64,000 nucleotides of DNA from Herbaspirillum rubrisubalbicans (GCF_003719195.1 NZ_CP024996.1:4464001-4528000), one strand, 5' to 3'; positions 42,504 through 52,709 are shown, numbered from the stretch's first letter. Translations and numbers: made by a program. Notes: a model not told the origin generated them from the letters alone.

Positions 42504-42829
42504 GGAATGCCTTTGCAAGAGGAAGATGGGATAGCGCCACACAGGCGCCGGAGCTTGCCAGAAGGCAAGCAGATGGAGGCTGGGAAAATGCTTTTCAAGC
42601 AATTTCTGCGAAAAACCTCATAAATTCTCGGCAAAATGGCCCAACATTCGGTTAGTCAAGCCCTTCGCAGAAAGAAAAAATCGGCATCGGGTATGCAAGA
42701 AGACGTGCAGAGGAGGATAATATTGCCTTCATCCCCCCGTTTTTAATTTGCGCGACCTTGGCGGCACCCGCTGCATCGATAGCAACAGCATCGACCAAAG
42801 GCCGCGCCTGCATCATTGGAAGAGTTATT
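42504..42829. other. 326-base divergent intergenic region
   Basis: Between the metallophosphoesterase and the unknown 180-residue protein. I see no convincing gene; short frames here lack ribosome sites. It is AT-richer than its surroundings and must hold both promoters. A GAGGAGG-like run at about 42712 is not followed by a usable start. Confidence 0.4.
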
Positions 42830-43372
42830 TTGAGTTCAAGCAAAACCAAACGTTGGCATGGCAACGTCGAGGCGATCAAGGCCGAATTCCTCAACGGCGT
42901 GATCACCCAGATGACCTCCTACGGCGACCGCGTCCATTTCAGCATGTTCGGTTCGGTGCAAAAACCGCACTATGAAGTCATCAACAGCTTCGACAAGAAG
43001 ATGGCCTTCGACGGCAACCACCACCTGCACCGCGCCGAGGAAACCGAGTTCGGTCCCGGCAACGTAACGCCCATCTTCACGCTTGACCAGATCAAGCGCA
43101 TCGTCGCCACCGGTGGCAGCGGCACCCGCAGCACGCCGCGCTCGGCACGCGCCGCCTCGGCCCGCAGCGCCGGCGGCACGGCCCGCCCGACTACCGCCGC
43201 GGCCCGCGCGCGCGAAGCGGTCGATGGCGAGAAGTACGCCTACTTCAAGGCTAACCGCCACATGCTGCCCGATGAAATCAACCAGCATTCCGATGAAATC
43301 AGCAAGCTCATGCTCAATGGCATGTCGGCCGAACAGGCCTTTGGCGAAGTCATTTCCAAGTACTTCGACTAA
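42830..43372 (+). CDS. Unknown protein with Ala/Arg/Thr-rich linker
   Basis: About 180 residues, not recognised. The N-terminal domain (residues 1-95) is conserved-looking (WHGNVEAIKAEFLNGVITQMTS, FSMFGSVQKPHYEVINSFDKKM, FGPGNVTPIFTLDQI). A low-complexity basic linker (about 97-130; Ser, Arg, Ala, Thr) follows, then a helical tail (YFKANRHMLPDEINQHSDEISKLMLNGMSAEQAFGEVISKYF). I place the start at TTG 42830, because GGAAGAG lies 7-13 bases upstream and no ATG lies nearby; an upstream ATG at 42758 has no ribosome site. Followed by a strong terminator. The basic linker might contact nucleic acid or polyphosphate; that is speculation. Confidence 0.65.
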   Translation: MSSSKTKRWHGNVEAIKAEFLNGVITQMTSYGDRVHFSMFGSVQKPHYEVINSFDKKMAFDGNHHLHRAEETEFGPGNVTPIFTLDQIKRIVATGGSGTRSTPRSARAASARSAGGTARPTTAAARAREAVDGEKYAYFKANRHMLPDEINQHSDEISKLMLNGMSAEQAFGEVISKYFD

Positions 43373-43411
43373 GCTGGCCGGCACCACGCTGGTACCGGCG
43401 TGGTCCCAATG

Positions 43412-43447
43412 AAAATGGCCGGAGCTGCACTGCTCCGGCCATTTTTT
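43412..43447 (+). terminator. Intrinsic terminator
   Basis: AAAATGGCCGGAG pairs perfectly with CTCCGGCCATTTT around an eight-base loop and is followed by TTTTTT on the plus strand, 40 bases after the unknown protein gene. It may also serve the convergent ppk2 gene. Confidence 0.88.
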
Positions 43448-43479
43448 CATGGAGGTGATCGACGCCGATCTTCCGTAGG

Positions 43480-44391
43480 TCAATAGTATTCCGGCACGAT
43501 CATGGAGTCGGGCACCGGATGGCGCTCGTAATCTTCGTGGCGCTCGCGCTCGGGCAAGATCACCGGAGGGTGCGGCACTTCGGCATAGGGCATCTGTTGC
43601 AGCAGGTGCTGGATGCAGTTCAGGCGTGCCTTCTTCTTGTCCACCGCCTGCACCACCCACCATGGCGCTTCGGGGATGTGGGTGCGTTCCAGCATCACCT
43701 CCTTGGCCTTGGTGTATTCCTCCCAGCGGCGGCGCGATTCCAGGTCCATGGGGCTCAACTTCCACTGCTTGAGCGGATCATGGATGCGCGAGAGGAAGCG
43801 CAGGTGCTGCTCTTCATCGGTGATGGAGAACCAGTACTTGATGACCTGGATGCCGGCACGCGTCAACATGCGTTCGAACTCGGGCACAGAGCGGAAGAAC
43901 TCTTCATATTGCTCATCGGTGCAAAAGCCCATCACCCGCTCCACACCGGCCCGGTTGTACCAGCTTCGGTCAAATAGCACGATTTCGCCGGCAGCCGGCA
44001 GGTGCGAGACGTAACGCTGGAAATACCACTGCGTGCGTTCGCGGTCGTTGGGGGCCGGCAGCGCCGCCACACGGGCCACGCGCGGGTTCAGACGTTGGGT
44101 GATGCGCTTGATGACGCCGCCCTTGCCAGCGGCATCGCGGCCTTCGAAGACGATCACCACTTTGTGACCGGTCTGCACCACCCAGTCCTGCAGCTTGACC
44201 AGCTCACCCTGCAGGCGGAACAGCTCGCGGAAATACAGGCGACGGTATTCCTTTTCCTCGTTGCCATGGGCGCTGGAGAATTCGCCGGTGACCGGGTCCA
44301 CGGTGCGGTCTTCCAGCTCCAGTTCCATTTCTTCGTCATAGCTGTCGGCCAGTTCGCGGTGGACGCGCTTGACCAGTTCTTCCTTATCCAT
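43480..44391 (-). CDS. ppk2: Polyphosphate kinase 2 (class I)
   Basis: A 303-residue PPK2 that transfers phosphate between polyphosphate and nucleotides. Walker A is GRDAAGKGG (residues 84-92), Walker B DRSWYNRAGVERVMGF, and the lid region carries RIHDPLKQWKLSPMD. An N-terminal acidic segment of about 50 residues (ADSYDEEMELELEDRT) precedes the kinase domain, as in class I enzymes. The start at 44391 has a clear GGAAAC site; the frame stays open upstream to 44541. Divergent from oxyR. Confidence 0.94.
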   Translation of the reverse strand: MDKEELVKRVHRELADSYDEEMELELEDRTVDPVTGEFSSAHGNEEKEYRRLYFRELFRLQGELVKLQDWVVQTGHKVVIVFEGRDAAGKGGVIKRITQRLNPRVARVAALPAPNDRERTQWYFQRYVSHLPAAGEIVLFDRSWYNRAGVERVMGFCTDEQYEEFFRSVPEFERMLTRAGIQVIKYWFSITDEEQHLRFLSRIHDPLKQWKLSPMDLESRRRWEEYTKAKEVMLERTHIPEAPWWVVQAVDKKKARLNCIQHLLQQMPYAEVPHPPVILPERERHEDYERHPVPDSMIVPEYY

Positions 44392-44635
44392 TGTTTCCTC
44401 TTGTGCAAGATAAAGTGGCGAACGCGGCACTCCCCTTCGCCTGAAAAGTGCGTGACAACATACCTGCCCATTGTGACCAAGACGTGACAGGACGATAACA
44501 CCCAGCGACCAGGCCGGCAAACCCTGCCAATGCCCTTGCATCCTGCGCCAAAGGGCGGGAAATCACCATGATGCTGCGCAGAACCAGCGCAGCCAAAATA
44601 CGCTATAGTCCCGGAAACAGATTCGGCATAACAGC

Positions 44636-45583
44636 ATGACACTTACAGAACTCAAATACATCGTGGCCGTGGCGCGCGAAAAGCACTTCGGCCATGCAGC
44701 AGAAGCTTGTTTCGTCGCCCAGCCCACGCTGTCGGTGGCCATCAAGAAACTGGAAGATGAACTGGGCGTGGTCATCTTCGAACGCGGCGGCACCGAGGTC
44801 TCGGTCACGCCGCTGGGCGCGCAGATCGTGGCCCAGGCCGAGCGCGTGCTGGAACAGACCGCGGCCATCAAGGAGATCGCCAACCAGAACAAGGATCCGC
44901 TGTCGGGCCCCTTGCGCCTGGGCATCATCTATACCATCGGCCCTTACCTGCTGCCCTCGCTGGTCAAGACCATGATAGAGCGGGTGCCGCAGATGCCGCT
45001 GATCCTGCAGGAAAACTTCACCACCCGCCTGATCGAACTGCTGCGCCAGGGTGAGCTCGATGCCGCCATCATGGCCCTGCCCTTCCCCGAACATGGCTTG
45101 AACGTCTTGCCGCTGTATGACGAAGAATTCATGGTGGCCCTGCCGCGCCAGCATAAATGGGCCGACCGCAAGCAGATCGATGCACGCGAACTGAAGAGCG
45201 AGACCATGCTGCTGCTGGGCAACGGCCACTGCTTCCGCGACCAGGTGCTGGAAGTCTGCCCGGAGATGTCGCGCTTTTCCACCAATGGCGATGGCATTGC
45301 CCGCACCTTCGAGGGCTCTTCGCTGGAGACCATCCGCCACATGGTGTCCTCGGGCATCGGCGTGACCGTGCTGCCGCGTGCCTCCATCCCCGATGCCGAT
45401 TCCCGCGACGGTATGGTGCGTTACGTCCCCTTCGTCGCCCCCGCGCCGTCGCGCCGGGTGGTGATTGCCTGGCGCAAGAGCTTCACGCGCCAGGCCGCCA
45501 TCGATGCCGTGCACCAGGCGGTGCTGACGTGCAAGCTCAATGGCGTGGAAATGCTGACCAACGAAACCGTCACCACGGCTTGA
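44636..45583 (+). CDS. oxyR: Hydrogen peroxide sensor OxyR
   Basis: A 315-residue LysR regulator. The two redox cysteines are at exactly the E. coli positions, Cys199 and Cys208 (GNGHCFRDQVLEVC). The helix-turn-helix is FGHAAEACFVAQPTLSVAIKKLEDELG. Peroxide forms the disulphide and the protein then activates catalase and peroxidase genes. A TATAGT element at 44604-44609 is a possible -10. No peroxidase gene lies next to it here; the glutathione peroxidase at 56684 is 11 kb away. Confidence 0.96.
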   Translation: MTLTELKYIVAVAREKHFGHAAEACFVAQPTLSVAIKKLEDELGVVIFERGGTEVSVTPLGAQIVAQAERVLEQTAAIKEIANQNKDPLSGPLRLGIIYTIGPYLLPSLVKTMIERVPQMPLILQENFTTRLIELLRQGELDAAIMALPFPEHGLNVLPLYDEEFMVALPRQHKWADRKQIDARELKSETMLLLGNGHCFRDQVLEVCPEMSRFSTNGDGIARTFEGSSLETIRHMVSSGIGVTVLPRASIPDADSRDGMVRYVPFVAPAPSRRVVIAWRKSFTRQAAIDAVHQAVLTCKLNGVEMLTNETVTTA

Positions 45584-45609
45584 CGCCAACCAAGCCAGCC
45601 ACAATAACA

Positions 45610-45636
45610 AACGGGCCTCGCAATGCGAGGCCCGTT
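45610..45636. terminator. Bidirectional terminator between oxyR and ugpC
   Basis: A perfect 12-base stem AACGGGCCTCGC/GCGAGGCCCGTT with loop AAT lies between convergent genes. On the minus strand it is followed by TTTGTTATTG, so it mainly suits the ugp operon; on the plus strand the T-tract is weak. Confidence 0.82.
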
Positions 45637-45665
45637 GCATTTCCCATGCGCTTGCGCTGTTGCCT

Positions 45666-46760
<1,095 letters not shown>

Positions 46761-46786
46761 GGCTGTAATTATCTAAATGATATAAA

Positions 46787-47638
46787 TTATTTTTCGGAAT
46801 CGACCAGGCCCTTGACGAACCATTTCTGCATCAGCACCACCACCAGTCCGGGCGGAAGCATGGCCAGGACCATGGCGGCCATCACCAGGTTCCATTCCAC
46901 CGCCGAATCGCCGCCGGAGATCAGGGTCTTGATGCCGATGCCAATCGGATACATGCCGGGATCGGTGGCGGCGATGAGCGGCCACAGATACTGGTTCCAG
47001 CCATAGATGAACATGATCACGAACAGCGCAATCACATTGGTGCGCGACAGCGGCCACAACACATCCTTGAGGAATCGCAGCGGGCCGGCACCATCGATGC
47101 GCGCGGCCTCGGCCAGTTCATCGGGCACCGTCAGGAAGAACTGGCGGAACAGGAAAGTGGCGGTGGCCGAGGCGATCAGCGGCAGGCTCAGACCGGCATA
47201 GCTATTGAGCAATCCCAGGTCCGACACCACCTGGTAGGTCGGCGTGATGCGCACTTCCACCGGCAGCATCAGGGTGACGAAGATCATCCAAAAGAACAGG
47301 CCACGTCCCGGAAAGCGGAAGTAGACGATGGCAAACGCCGAGAGCATGGAAATGGCGATCTTGCCGATGGCGATGATGAGCGCGGTGACCAGGCTCACCC
47401 ACAGCATGTGCAGCACGGGCGGTGCGCTCACCTGGCCGGATGTGCCCTTGAAGAGGATGGCGCTGTAGTTGTTGAGCAGCTCGCCACCCGGCACCAGCGA
47501 CAGCGGCGAGAGCGCCGACTGCTCGGCAGTCTGGGTGCTGGCCACGAAGGCCACGTAGAGCGGAAACACCACGATGAGTACCCCCAGTACCAGCACCACA
47601 TGGCCGAGGAAGTCGAGGATGGGACGACGTTCTATCAT
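46787..47638 (-). CDS. ugpE: sn-Glycerol-3-phosphate ABC permease UgpE
   Basis: A 283-residue permease with six membrane segments and the EAA loop (ELAEAARIDGAGPLRFLKDVLWPLS). Start at 47638 (MIERRPILDFLGHVVLVLG) gives the length of E. coli UgpE (281); the frame is open for 24 codons upstream. It ends 26 bases before ugpC and begins 46 bases after ugpA. Confidence 0.94.
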   Translation of the reverse strand: MIERRPILDFLGHVVLVLGVLIVVFPLYVAFVASTQTAEQSALSPLSLVPGGELLNNYSAILFKGTSGQVSAPPVLHMLWVSLVTALIIAIGKIAISMLSAFAIVYFRFPGRGLFFWMIFVTLMLPVEVRITPTYQVVSDLGLLNSYAGLSLPLIASATATFLFRQFFLTVPDELAEAARIDGAGPLRFLKDVLWPLSRTNVIALFVIMFIYGWNQYLWPLIAATDPGMYPIGIGIKTLISGGDSAVEWNLVMAAMVLAMLPPGLVVVLMQKWFVKGLVDSEK

Positions 47639-47684
47639 GTGCGCACCTCTGGGTAGGCGAAATGGAGGGGAAAGAGAACAGGTG

Positions 47685-48575
47685 TCATGCGTATTGCACC
47701 TTCTTTTCAACGTACTTGAATTGCACCACGGTGAGCAGGATCACCACCGCCATCAGCACCACCGATTGCGCCGCCGAACCACCCAGGTCGCCGCCGCGGA
47801 AGCCATCGACGAAGACCTTGTAGACCAGGATCTCGGTATCCTTGCCGGGGCCACCGTGGGTGGTGGCATCGACGATGACGAAGGTATCGAAGAAGGCATA
47901 GACCACGTTGACCACGAAGAGGAAGAAGGTGGTCGGCGAGAGCAGCGGGAAGACGATGGTGAAGAAGCGCTTGACCGGTCCGGCGCCATCGATGGCCGCG
48001 GCTTCGATCAGGGACTTGGGAATCGATTGCAGCCCCGCCAGGAAGAACAGGAAGTTATAGCTGATCTGCTTCCAGATGGCCGCCACCACGATGAGGATCA
48101 TGGCGTGGGTGCCATTGATCATGTAGTCCCAGGGCAGGCCCAGCCAGGCCAGCACATGCGAGAGGATGCCCAGCGAGGGGCTCAACAGGAACATCCACAG
48201 CACCCCCACCACCACTGGTGAGACCGCATAGGGCCAGATCAGGAAGGTCTTGTAGAGCGCCGCACCGCGCCGCACGCGGTCGGCAAAGACCGCCAGCAGC
48301 AGCGACAACGCCAGCCCGAAGAAGGCCACCAGCGCCGAGAAGACCGCCGTGGTGCGGAACGCTTCGAGATAGGTGGGGTCGGCGAAGAGGGTCTTGAAAT
48401 TGTCGAACCAGACGAATTCGGAATAGCCGCCGAAGGGATTTTCCAGCAGCATCGACTGCACCAGCGCCTGTACGGCGGGCCAGAAGAAGAACAGCAAGGT
48501 GATGATGATCTGCGGTGCCACCAGCAGATAGGGCAACCACTTCGAGGTGAAGCGCGCGCGTTTTTCCACGATCAT
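47685..48575 (-). CDS. ugpA: sn-Glycerol-3-phosphate ABC permease UgpA
   Basis: A 296-residue permease, close to the E. coli length of 295. It opens with the family segment FTSKWLPYLLVAPQIIITLLFFFWPAVQAL. The EAA loop is KSLIEAAAIDGAGPVKRFFTIVFPLLSPT. It forms the membrane channel with UgpE. A perfect 14-base hairpin lies in the gap to ugpB. Confidence 0.95.
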   Translation of the reverse strand: MIVEKRARFTSKWLPYLLVAPQIIITLLFFFWPAVQALVQSMLLENPFGGYSEFVWFDNFKTLFADPTYLEAFRTTAVFSALVAFFGLALSLLLAVFADRVRRGAALYKTFLIWPYAVSPVVVGVLWMFLLSPSLGILSHVLAWLGLPWDYMINGTHAMILIVVAAIWKQISYNFLFFLAGLQSIPKSLIEAAAIDGAGPVKRFFTIVFPLLSPTTFFLFVVNVVYAFFDTFVIVDATTHGGPGKDTEILVYKVFVDGFRGGDLGGSAAQSVVLMAVVILLTVVQFKYVEKKVQYA

Positions 48576-48650
48576 TCAGCCAGGGATTACCTGGCCGCAG
48601 AAGTTGAAGAAAGTCAGAAGTCAGAGCTCAGACATCTGAATACGGAAGCC

Positions 48651-48684
48651 GGCGTTGGGGTCCAGGATCATGGACCCCAACGCC
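48651..48684 (-). repeat. Perfect 14-base-stem hairpin between ugpB and ugpA
   Basis: GGCGTTGGGGTCCA and TGGACCCCAACGCC enclose six bases. No T-tract follows on the minus strand, so it is more likely an RNA-stability or attenuation element that raises the amount of binding protein over permease than a full terminator. Confidence 0.7.
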
Positions 48685-48710
48685 GCTACCGAAGCTGCTA
48701 CCGGACAGAC

Positions 48711-50024
48711 TTACTGGTTACCCTTGTTGGCGCGCTCGAAGCGGGCCAGCAGTTCATCGCCGCGCTTGACGGCCGAATCCAGGGCTTCCTTGGCGGTCTT
48801 CTTACCGGTCCAGACGTTTTCCAGTTCCTCATCGAAGACGGTGCGGATCTGGACATAGTTGCCCAGGCGCAGGCCGCGCGACTTCTCGGTGGTCTTGACG
48901 ATCATCTGCTTGACGGCCACGTCGGTACCGGGATTGCGGTCATAGAAACCAGACTGCCTGGTCAGCTCGTAGGCGGCCTTGGTGACCGGCAGGTAGCCGG
49001 TATCCTGGTGCCACTTGGCGGCCACTTCAGGCTTGGAGAGGTAGCTGAAGAACTTGGCCACGCCCTTGTATTCGTCGGCCTTCTTGCCGCTCATCACCCA
49101 CAGCGAAGCGCCGCCGATGACGGTGTTCTGCGGTGCGCCCGGCACGTCGCTGTAGTAAGGCAGCGGCGCTACGCCGAACTTGAACTTGGCGTTCTTGCGA
49201 ATATCGGCATAGGCCGAAGAAGAACCGGTGATGATGGCGCACTCGCCGGCATTGAACTTGGCATTGGCCTCATCCTTGCGGCCGGCATAGGTGAAGTAGC
49301 CCTGCTTGGCCCAGTTGGCCAGGTTCTCGATGTGGCGCACGTGCAGCGGGCTATTCATCTTCAGGCGCGCGTCCAGGCCGCCGAAGCCATTGTTCTTGGA
49401 AGCCAGCTCGACGTTATGCCAGGTTGAAAACGATTCCAAATGCACCCAGGATTGCCAGGTCGTGGTGTATACACAGGACGCGCCGCTGGCCTTGATCTTG
49501 GCAGCCATGCCGACGAATTCCTGCCAGGTCACGGGTGGTTTTTCCGGGTCCAGGCCCGCCTTGGCGAACATGTCCTTGTTGTAGAACATGATGGTGGTGG
49601 AGCTGTTGAAGGGGAAGGACATCATGCCCTTGGGGGTCGAGTAATAACCCGCGATGGCCGGCACGTAGGCGTTCTGGTCGAATTTTTCGCCGGCCTGGTG
49701 CATCACTTCATAGACCGGCTTGACCGCGCCCTTGGCGTAGATCATGGTGGCCGTGCCCACTTCGAACACCTGCAGGATGTCCGGCGCATTGCCGGCGCGG
49801 TAGGCGGCGATGGCGGCCGACATCGATTCGTCGTACTGGCCCTTGTAGATGGGCACCACCTTGTAGTCGCTCTGGCTCTTGTTGAAGTCATCGGCCAAGG
49901 CGTTGACGCGCTCGCCCAGGGCACCGGTCATGGAATGCCACCAGGTGATCTCGGTCGCAGCGAAGGCAGAGGAAGTGATCGTCGCCAGCACGCCAGTGGC
50001 GATCAGTTTTTTCATCATGTTCAT
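48711..50024 (-). CDS. ugpB: sn-Glycerol-3-phosphate-binding protein UgpB
   Basis: A 437-residue periplasmic binding protein. The signal peptide is MNMMKKLIATGVLATITSSAFA (cleavage near residue 22), followed by TEITWWHSMTGALGERVNALADDFNKSQSDYKVVPIYKGQYDE, the UgpB opening with the Trp-Trp-His contact. GGASLWVMSGKK is also typical. Three in-frame ATGs occur within four codons at the start. First gene of the operon. Confidence 0.95.
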   Translation of the reverse strand: MNMMKKLIATGVLATITSSAFAATEITWWHSMTGALGERVNALADDFNKSQSDYKVVPIYKGQYDESMSAAIAAYRAGNAPDILQVFEVGTATMIYAKGAVKPVYEVMHQAGEKFDQNAYVPAIAGYYSTPKGMMSFPFNSSTTIMFYNKDMFAKAGLDPEKPPVTWQEFVGMAAKIKASGASCVYTTTWQSWVHLESFSTWHNVELASKNNGFGGLDARLKMNSPLHVRHIENLANWAKQGYFTYAGRKDEANAKFNAGECAIITGSSSAYADIRKNAKFKFGVAPLPYYSDVPGAPQNTVIGGASLWVMSGKKADEYKGVAKFFSYLSKPEVAAKWHQDTGYLPVTKAAYELTRQSGFYDRNPGTDVAVKQMIVKTTEKSRGLRLGNYVQIRTVFDEELENVWTGKKTAKEALDSAVKRGDELLARFERANKGNQ

Positions 50025-50070
50025 CAGAGGGGACCTCTCAAAAAAGGGGTTTCGATGCTAACAATGCTCC

Positions 50071-50088
50071 ATGACAGCGGCGTTACAT
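50071..50088 (-). promoter_or_regulatory. Candidate PhoB box upstream of ugpB
   Basis: On the minus strand ATGTAAC-GCCG-CTGTCAT matches the two-half-site PhoB pattern CTGTCAT-N4-CTGTCAT, the second half exactly and the first in four of seven positions. It lies 47 bases upstream of the ugpB start, with a TAGCAT element about ten bases beyond as a possible -10. Confidence 0.5.
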
Positions 50089-50279
50089 TAGCCGTACTCG
50101 CCTGCCAGGGCAAAGAAAAACCGTGCCGTCCTGCAGCACGAAGCGGGAATGCCTCAAAAGAAATGTTTTTGCGTTTTTATAATATTTACTGATTGACGCC
50201 GCCGGCTCCGATCACTGTCCGTCTTGTTATCAGTTCATTCTCTTGAAAAGCACGACAGTGCGGAAACGGCGACGCGAAT

Positions 50280-50285
50280 TATAAT
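50280..50285 (+). promoter_or_regulatory. Possible -10 element for ubiA
   Basis: A perfect TATAAT stands 28 bases before the ubiA start. No good -35 element is visible at the usual spacing. Confidence 0.35.
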
Positions 50286-50312
50286 GCGGACTTTCGTTTT
50301 TGCGGACATTCC

Positions 50313-51167
50313 ATGGACAGGCTCAGGCTTTACGCGCTGCTGGTGCGCGCCCACAAACCGATCGGCATCCTGCTCTTGCTGTGGCCCACGCTCATCGCCC
50401 TGTGGCTGGCCGCGGGCGGCCCGCCTGACTGGCCTATCCTGGTGATCTACGTACTGGGCACGGTGCTGATGCGCTCGGCCGGCTGCGCCATCAATGACTA
50501 TGCCGACCGCGACTTCGACCGCCACGTCAAGCGCACCGAACAGCGACCGTTGACCTCCGGCAAGATCCAGTCGTGGGAAGCGCTGATGGTGGCCGGCGTG
50601 CTGGCGCTGGTGTCGTTCCTGCTGATCCTGCCCTTGAATGCGCTCACGCTGCAGTTGTCGGTGGCCGCGGTCCTCATCGCCGGCAGCTATCCCTACTTCA
50701 AGCGCTTCTTCGCCATCCCCCAGGCTTACCTGGGCATCGCCTTCGGCTTCGGCATCCCCATGGGCTTTGCCAGCGTGACCGGCACGGTGCCGCTGGCGGC
50801 CTGGGTGCTGCTGGTGGCCAATATCTTCTGGGCGGTGGCCTATGACACCGAGTATGCAATGGTGGACCGCGACGACGACCTCAAGATCGGCATCAAGACC
50901 TCGGCCATCACCTTCGGCCGTTACGACGTGGCCGCCGTGATGCTGTGCTACGGGGTGGCGCTGGCGCTGATCTGGGTGGTCGGCCTGCAATACGGGCTGG
51001 GCCTGTGGTTCTCGGCGGGTATGCTGGTGGCCTGCGGTTTCGCGGGGTATCACTACACCCTCATCCGCGAGCGCGACCGGATGCGCTGTTTCGCCGCCTT
51101 CAACAACAACAACTGGCTGGGCGCGGCGATCTTTGCCGGCGTCGCGCTGGATTACCTGATGCGCTAA
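50313..51167 (+). CDS. ubiA: 4-Hydroxybenzoate octaprenyltransferase UbiA
   Basis: A 284-residue inner-membrane prenyltransferase of ubiquinone synthesis. It has both Asp-rich motifs: [14 protein letters not shown] (first) and [12 protein letters not shown] (second), and about eight membrane segments. The opening [32 protein letters not shown] is typical. No strong ribosome site precedes the ATG at 50313. ubiC is not adjacent. Confidence 0.95.
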   Translation: MDRLRLYALLVRAHKPIGILLLLWPTLIALWLAAGGPPDWPILVIYVLGTVLMRSAGCAINDYADRDFDRHVKRTEQRPLTSGKIQSWEALMVAGVLALVSFLLILPLNALTLQLSVAAVLIAGSYPYFKRFFAIPQAYLGIAFGFGIPMGFASVTGTVPLAAWVLLVANIFWAVAYDTEYAMVDRDDDLKIGIKTSAITFGRYDVAAVMLCYGVALALIWVVGLQYGLGLWFSAGMLVACGFAGYHYTLIRERDRMRCFAAFNNNNWLGAAIFAGVALDYLMR

Positions 51168-51192
51168 TAACGCATCGAAAAAGGGAGACACG

Positions 51193-51852
51193 ATGGAAGC
51201 GCAATTCTGGCTGGAACGCTGGCGCGAAGGCCGCACCCATTTCCACCAGTCGCGGGTGACCCCGCTGCTGCAGAAATACTGGCCACAACTGGCGCTGCCC
51301 CATGGCAGCACGGTGCTGGTCCCGCTGTGCGGCAAGTCGCTGGACATGCTATGGCTGGCCCAGCAAGGCCATCGCGTGCTGGGGGTGGAATTGTCGGAGC
51401 TGGCCATCACCCAGTTCTTCAGCGAGCACCAGTTGACGCCCGCCATTCATGAGAGCGCCCAGGGCCGCCACTACGTGGCCGGCAACATCGAACTGATCTG
51501 CGGCGACATCTTCGCCCTGGAAGACGCCACCCTGGCCGCCTGCGCCGGCGCCTACGACCGCGCCGCACTGATCGCGCTGCCGCCGCCCATGCGCGCCGAC
51601 TATGTCACGCAGACCTACGGCCGCCTGCCGGCACAGGCGCGCAGCCTGCTCATCACGCTGGAATACGACCAGCAGAAGATGGACGGCCCACCCTTCTCGG
51701 TGGCCGAGGAAGAAGTGCTGCGCCTGTATGCCGCCCACAGCGAAGCCGTGGCGATAGACCGCCGCGATATCCTGGAGAAGGAACCCAAGTTCCTGGAGCG
51801 CGGATTGACGGCGCTGGAGACGGTGGTTTATCGCTTGCAGCGCCAGGCTTGA
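51193..51852 (+). CDS. tpm: Thiopurine S-methyltransferase
   Basis: A 219-residue SAM-dependent methyltransferase of the TPMT family, which also methylates selenium and tellurium compounds in bacteria. Family opening: [29 protein letters not shown]-site segments: [35 protein letters not shown] and [27 protein letters not shown] lies before the start. It follows ubiA by 25 bases and may share its transcript. Confidence 0.94.
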   Translation: MEAQFWLERWREGRTHFHQSRVTPLLQKYWPQLALPHGSTVLVPLCGKSLDMLWLAQQGHRVLGVELSELAITQFFSEHQLTPAIHESAQGRHYVAGNIELICGDIFALEDATLAACAGAYDRAALIALPPPMRADYVTQTYGRLPAQARSLLITLEYDQQKMDGPPFSVAEEEVLRLYAAHSEAVAIDRRDILEKEPKFLERGLTALETVVYRLQRQA

Positions 51853-51890
51853 AGAAAGGTTCGTACCGCTCCACCGGCCAGTCGGCTTGA

Positions 51891-52256
51891 TCAGGCGACG
51901 TGGCGCTGCAGGTCGTCGAGCTTCACTTCGACACTGTGCTTGCCACCGCCGTGCTGACCGTTGCGGTCACTGGCATTGGCCACGGCGGCCAGGATGACCT
52001 TGATTTCTGCATCGGCAAAACGCCGCAGGGCTTCACGCATGAGCGGCTGGTAACCGACATTGTGGATGCGGGCGATCTGCTTGAAGGTTTCTATCAGGTC
52101 GCGGTCGAGGCGGATTGAAATTGCCTGCAAACCTTGCGCCTCATCAATCTGCTGCTCCAGCTCGGGCGGAGCGCGCTTGGCGTAGCGGGCATCCCGACCC
52201 AAGGTGCCGTTTTCCCAGTTCTCGACACTTCCTTTGATTTTCTTTGGAGCGTTCAT
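51891..52256 (-). CDS. BrnA/CopG-like antitoxin
   Basis: A 121-residue protein with a ribbon-helix-helix-like segment (AISIRLDRDLIETFKQIARIHNVGYQPLMREALRRFA, about residues 45-80), flanked by a basic N-terminus (MNAPKKIKGSVENWENGTLGRDARYAKRA) resembling BrnA. It probably binds both the toxin encoded upstream and the operon's operators. The start at 52256 follows GGAGAAG. The N-terminal 25 residues could cover the toxin active site. The pair is AT-richer than its surroundings. Confidence 0.8.
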   Translation of the reverse strand: MNAPKKIKGSVENWENGTLGRDARYAKRAPPELEQQIDEAQGLQAISIRLDRDLIETFKQIARIHNVGYQPLMREALRRFADAEIKVILAAVANASDRNGQHGGGKHSVEVKLDDLQRHVA

Positions 52257-52295
52257 TTTCTTCTCCTCTTGCAGCCGCACCACGATGGCACCGGC

Positions 52296-52586
52296 TTATT
52301 TTCCGTACTTTTCATAGATGGCAATTTCAATCTCATTGGGATCGTAGGCAGTCTTGAGATAGTGTGTGCCATTCTTGAATACGTAGACGATCTTCAACAG
52401 CCGACCACCATTGGTTTCCGCGACAAACCATAAAGTGGGCGGATCAGTCTTGTTGTCTTCGCGCTCATCCAGCAGATTGACTCCGCACCTGTTGGCGAAG
52501 CACTCCGCAATTTCGTCTTCACTGACGGGCGGCACTTTCCTGTTCAGCTTGGTACGCACGCCCAGCGAGATAGACAAAGCCTCCAT
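52296..52586 (-). CDS. Toxin of a type II toxin-antitoxin pair (BrnT/RelE-like)
   Basis: A 96-residue protein of a family usually found before CopG/BrnA-type antitoxins. Key stretches: VSEDEIAECFANRCGVNLLDERED, KTDPPTLWFVAETNGGRLLKIVYVF and YLKTAYDPNEIEIAIYEKYGK. It is probably an RNase-like growth inhibitor. The start at 52586 has AGGTGAAG directly before it; an upstream in-frame extension to 52652 covers the promoter and is rejected. Toxin first, antitoxin 39 bases later, as in brnTA. Confidence 0.75.
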   Translation of the reverse strand: MEALSISLGVRTKLNRKVPPVSEDEIAECFANRCGVNLLDEREDNKTDPPTLWFVAETNGGRLLKIVYVFKNGTHYLKTAYDPNEIEIAIYEKYGK

Positions 52587-52599
52587 CTTCACCTCAAAA

Positions 52600-52609
52600 T
52601 GTATATACA
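52600..52609. promoter_or_regulatory. Palindrome TGTATATACA, candidate operator 1
   Basis: A perfect ten-base palindrome 14-23 bases upstream of the toxin start. It overlaps the -10 of the predicted promoter, so binding there would repress the toxin-antitoxin operon. Confidence 0.6.
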
Positions 52610-52630
52610 CAAAGAAAGGAGATATTTCAA
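52602..52630 (-). promoter_or_regulatory. Predicted sigma-70 promoter of the toxin-antitoxin operon
   Basis: On the minus strand TTGAAA (52630-52625) and TATATA (52607-52602) are separated by exactly 17 bases. The leader before the toxin ATG would be very short. Confidence 0.5.
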
Positions 52631-52709
52631 GCGAAAAGACCGAAAATCTCACTATCTATGACCACAAAATGCGGCATATAGCTACACCACTATCCGCGAT
52701 GATTTTATT

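Noticed and set aside
52596..52652. N-terminal extension of the toxin gene
   Set aside because: The extension would cover the predicted promoter and operator, and the internal ATG at 52586 has a clear ribosome site.
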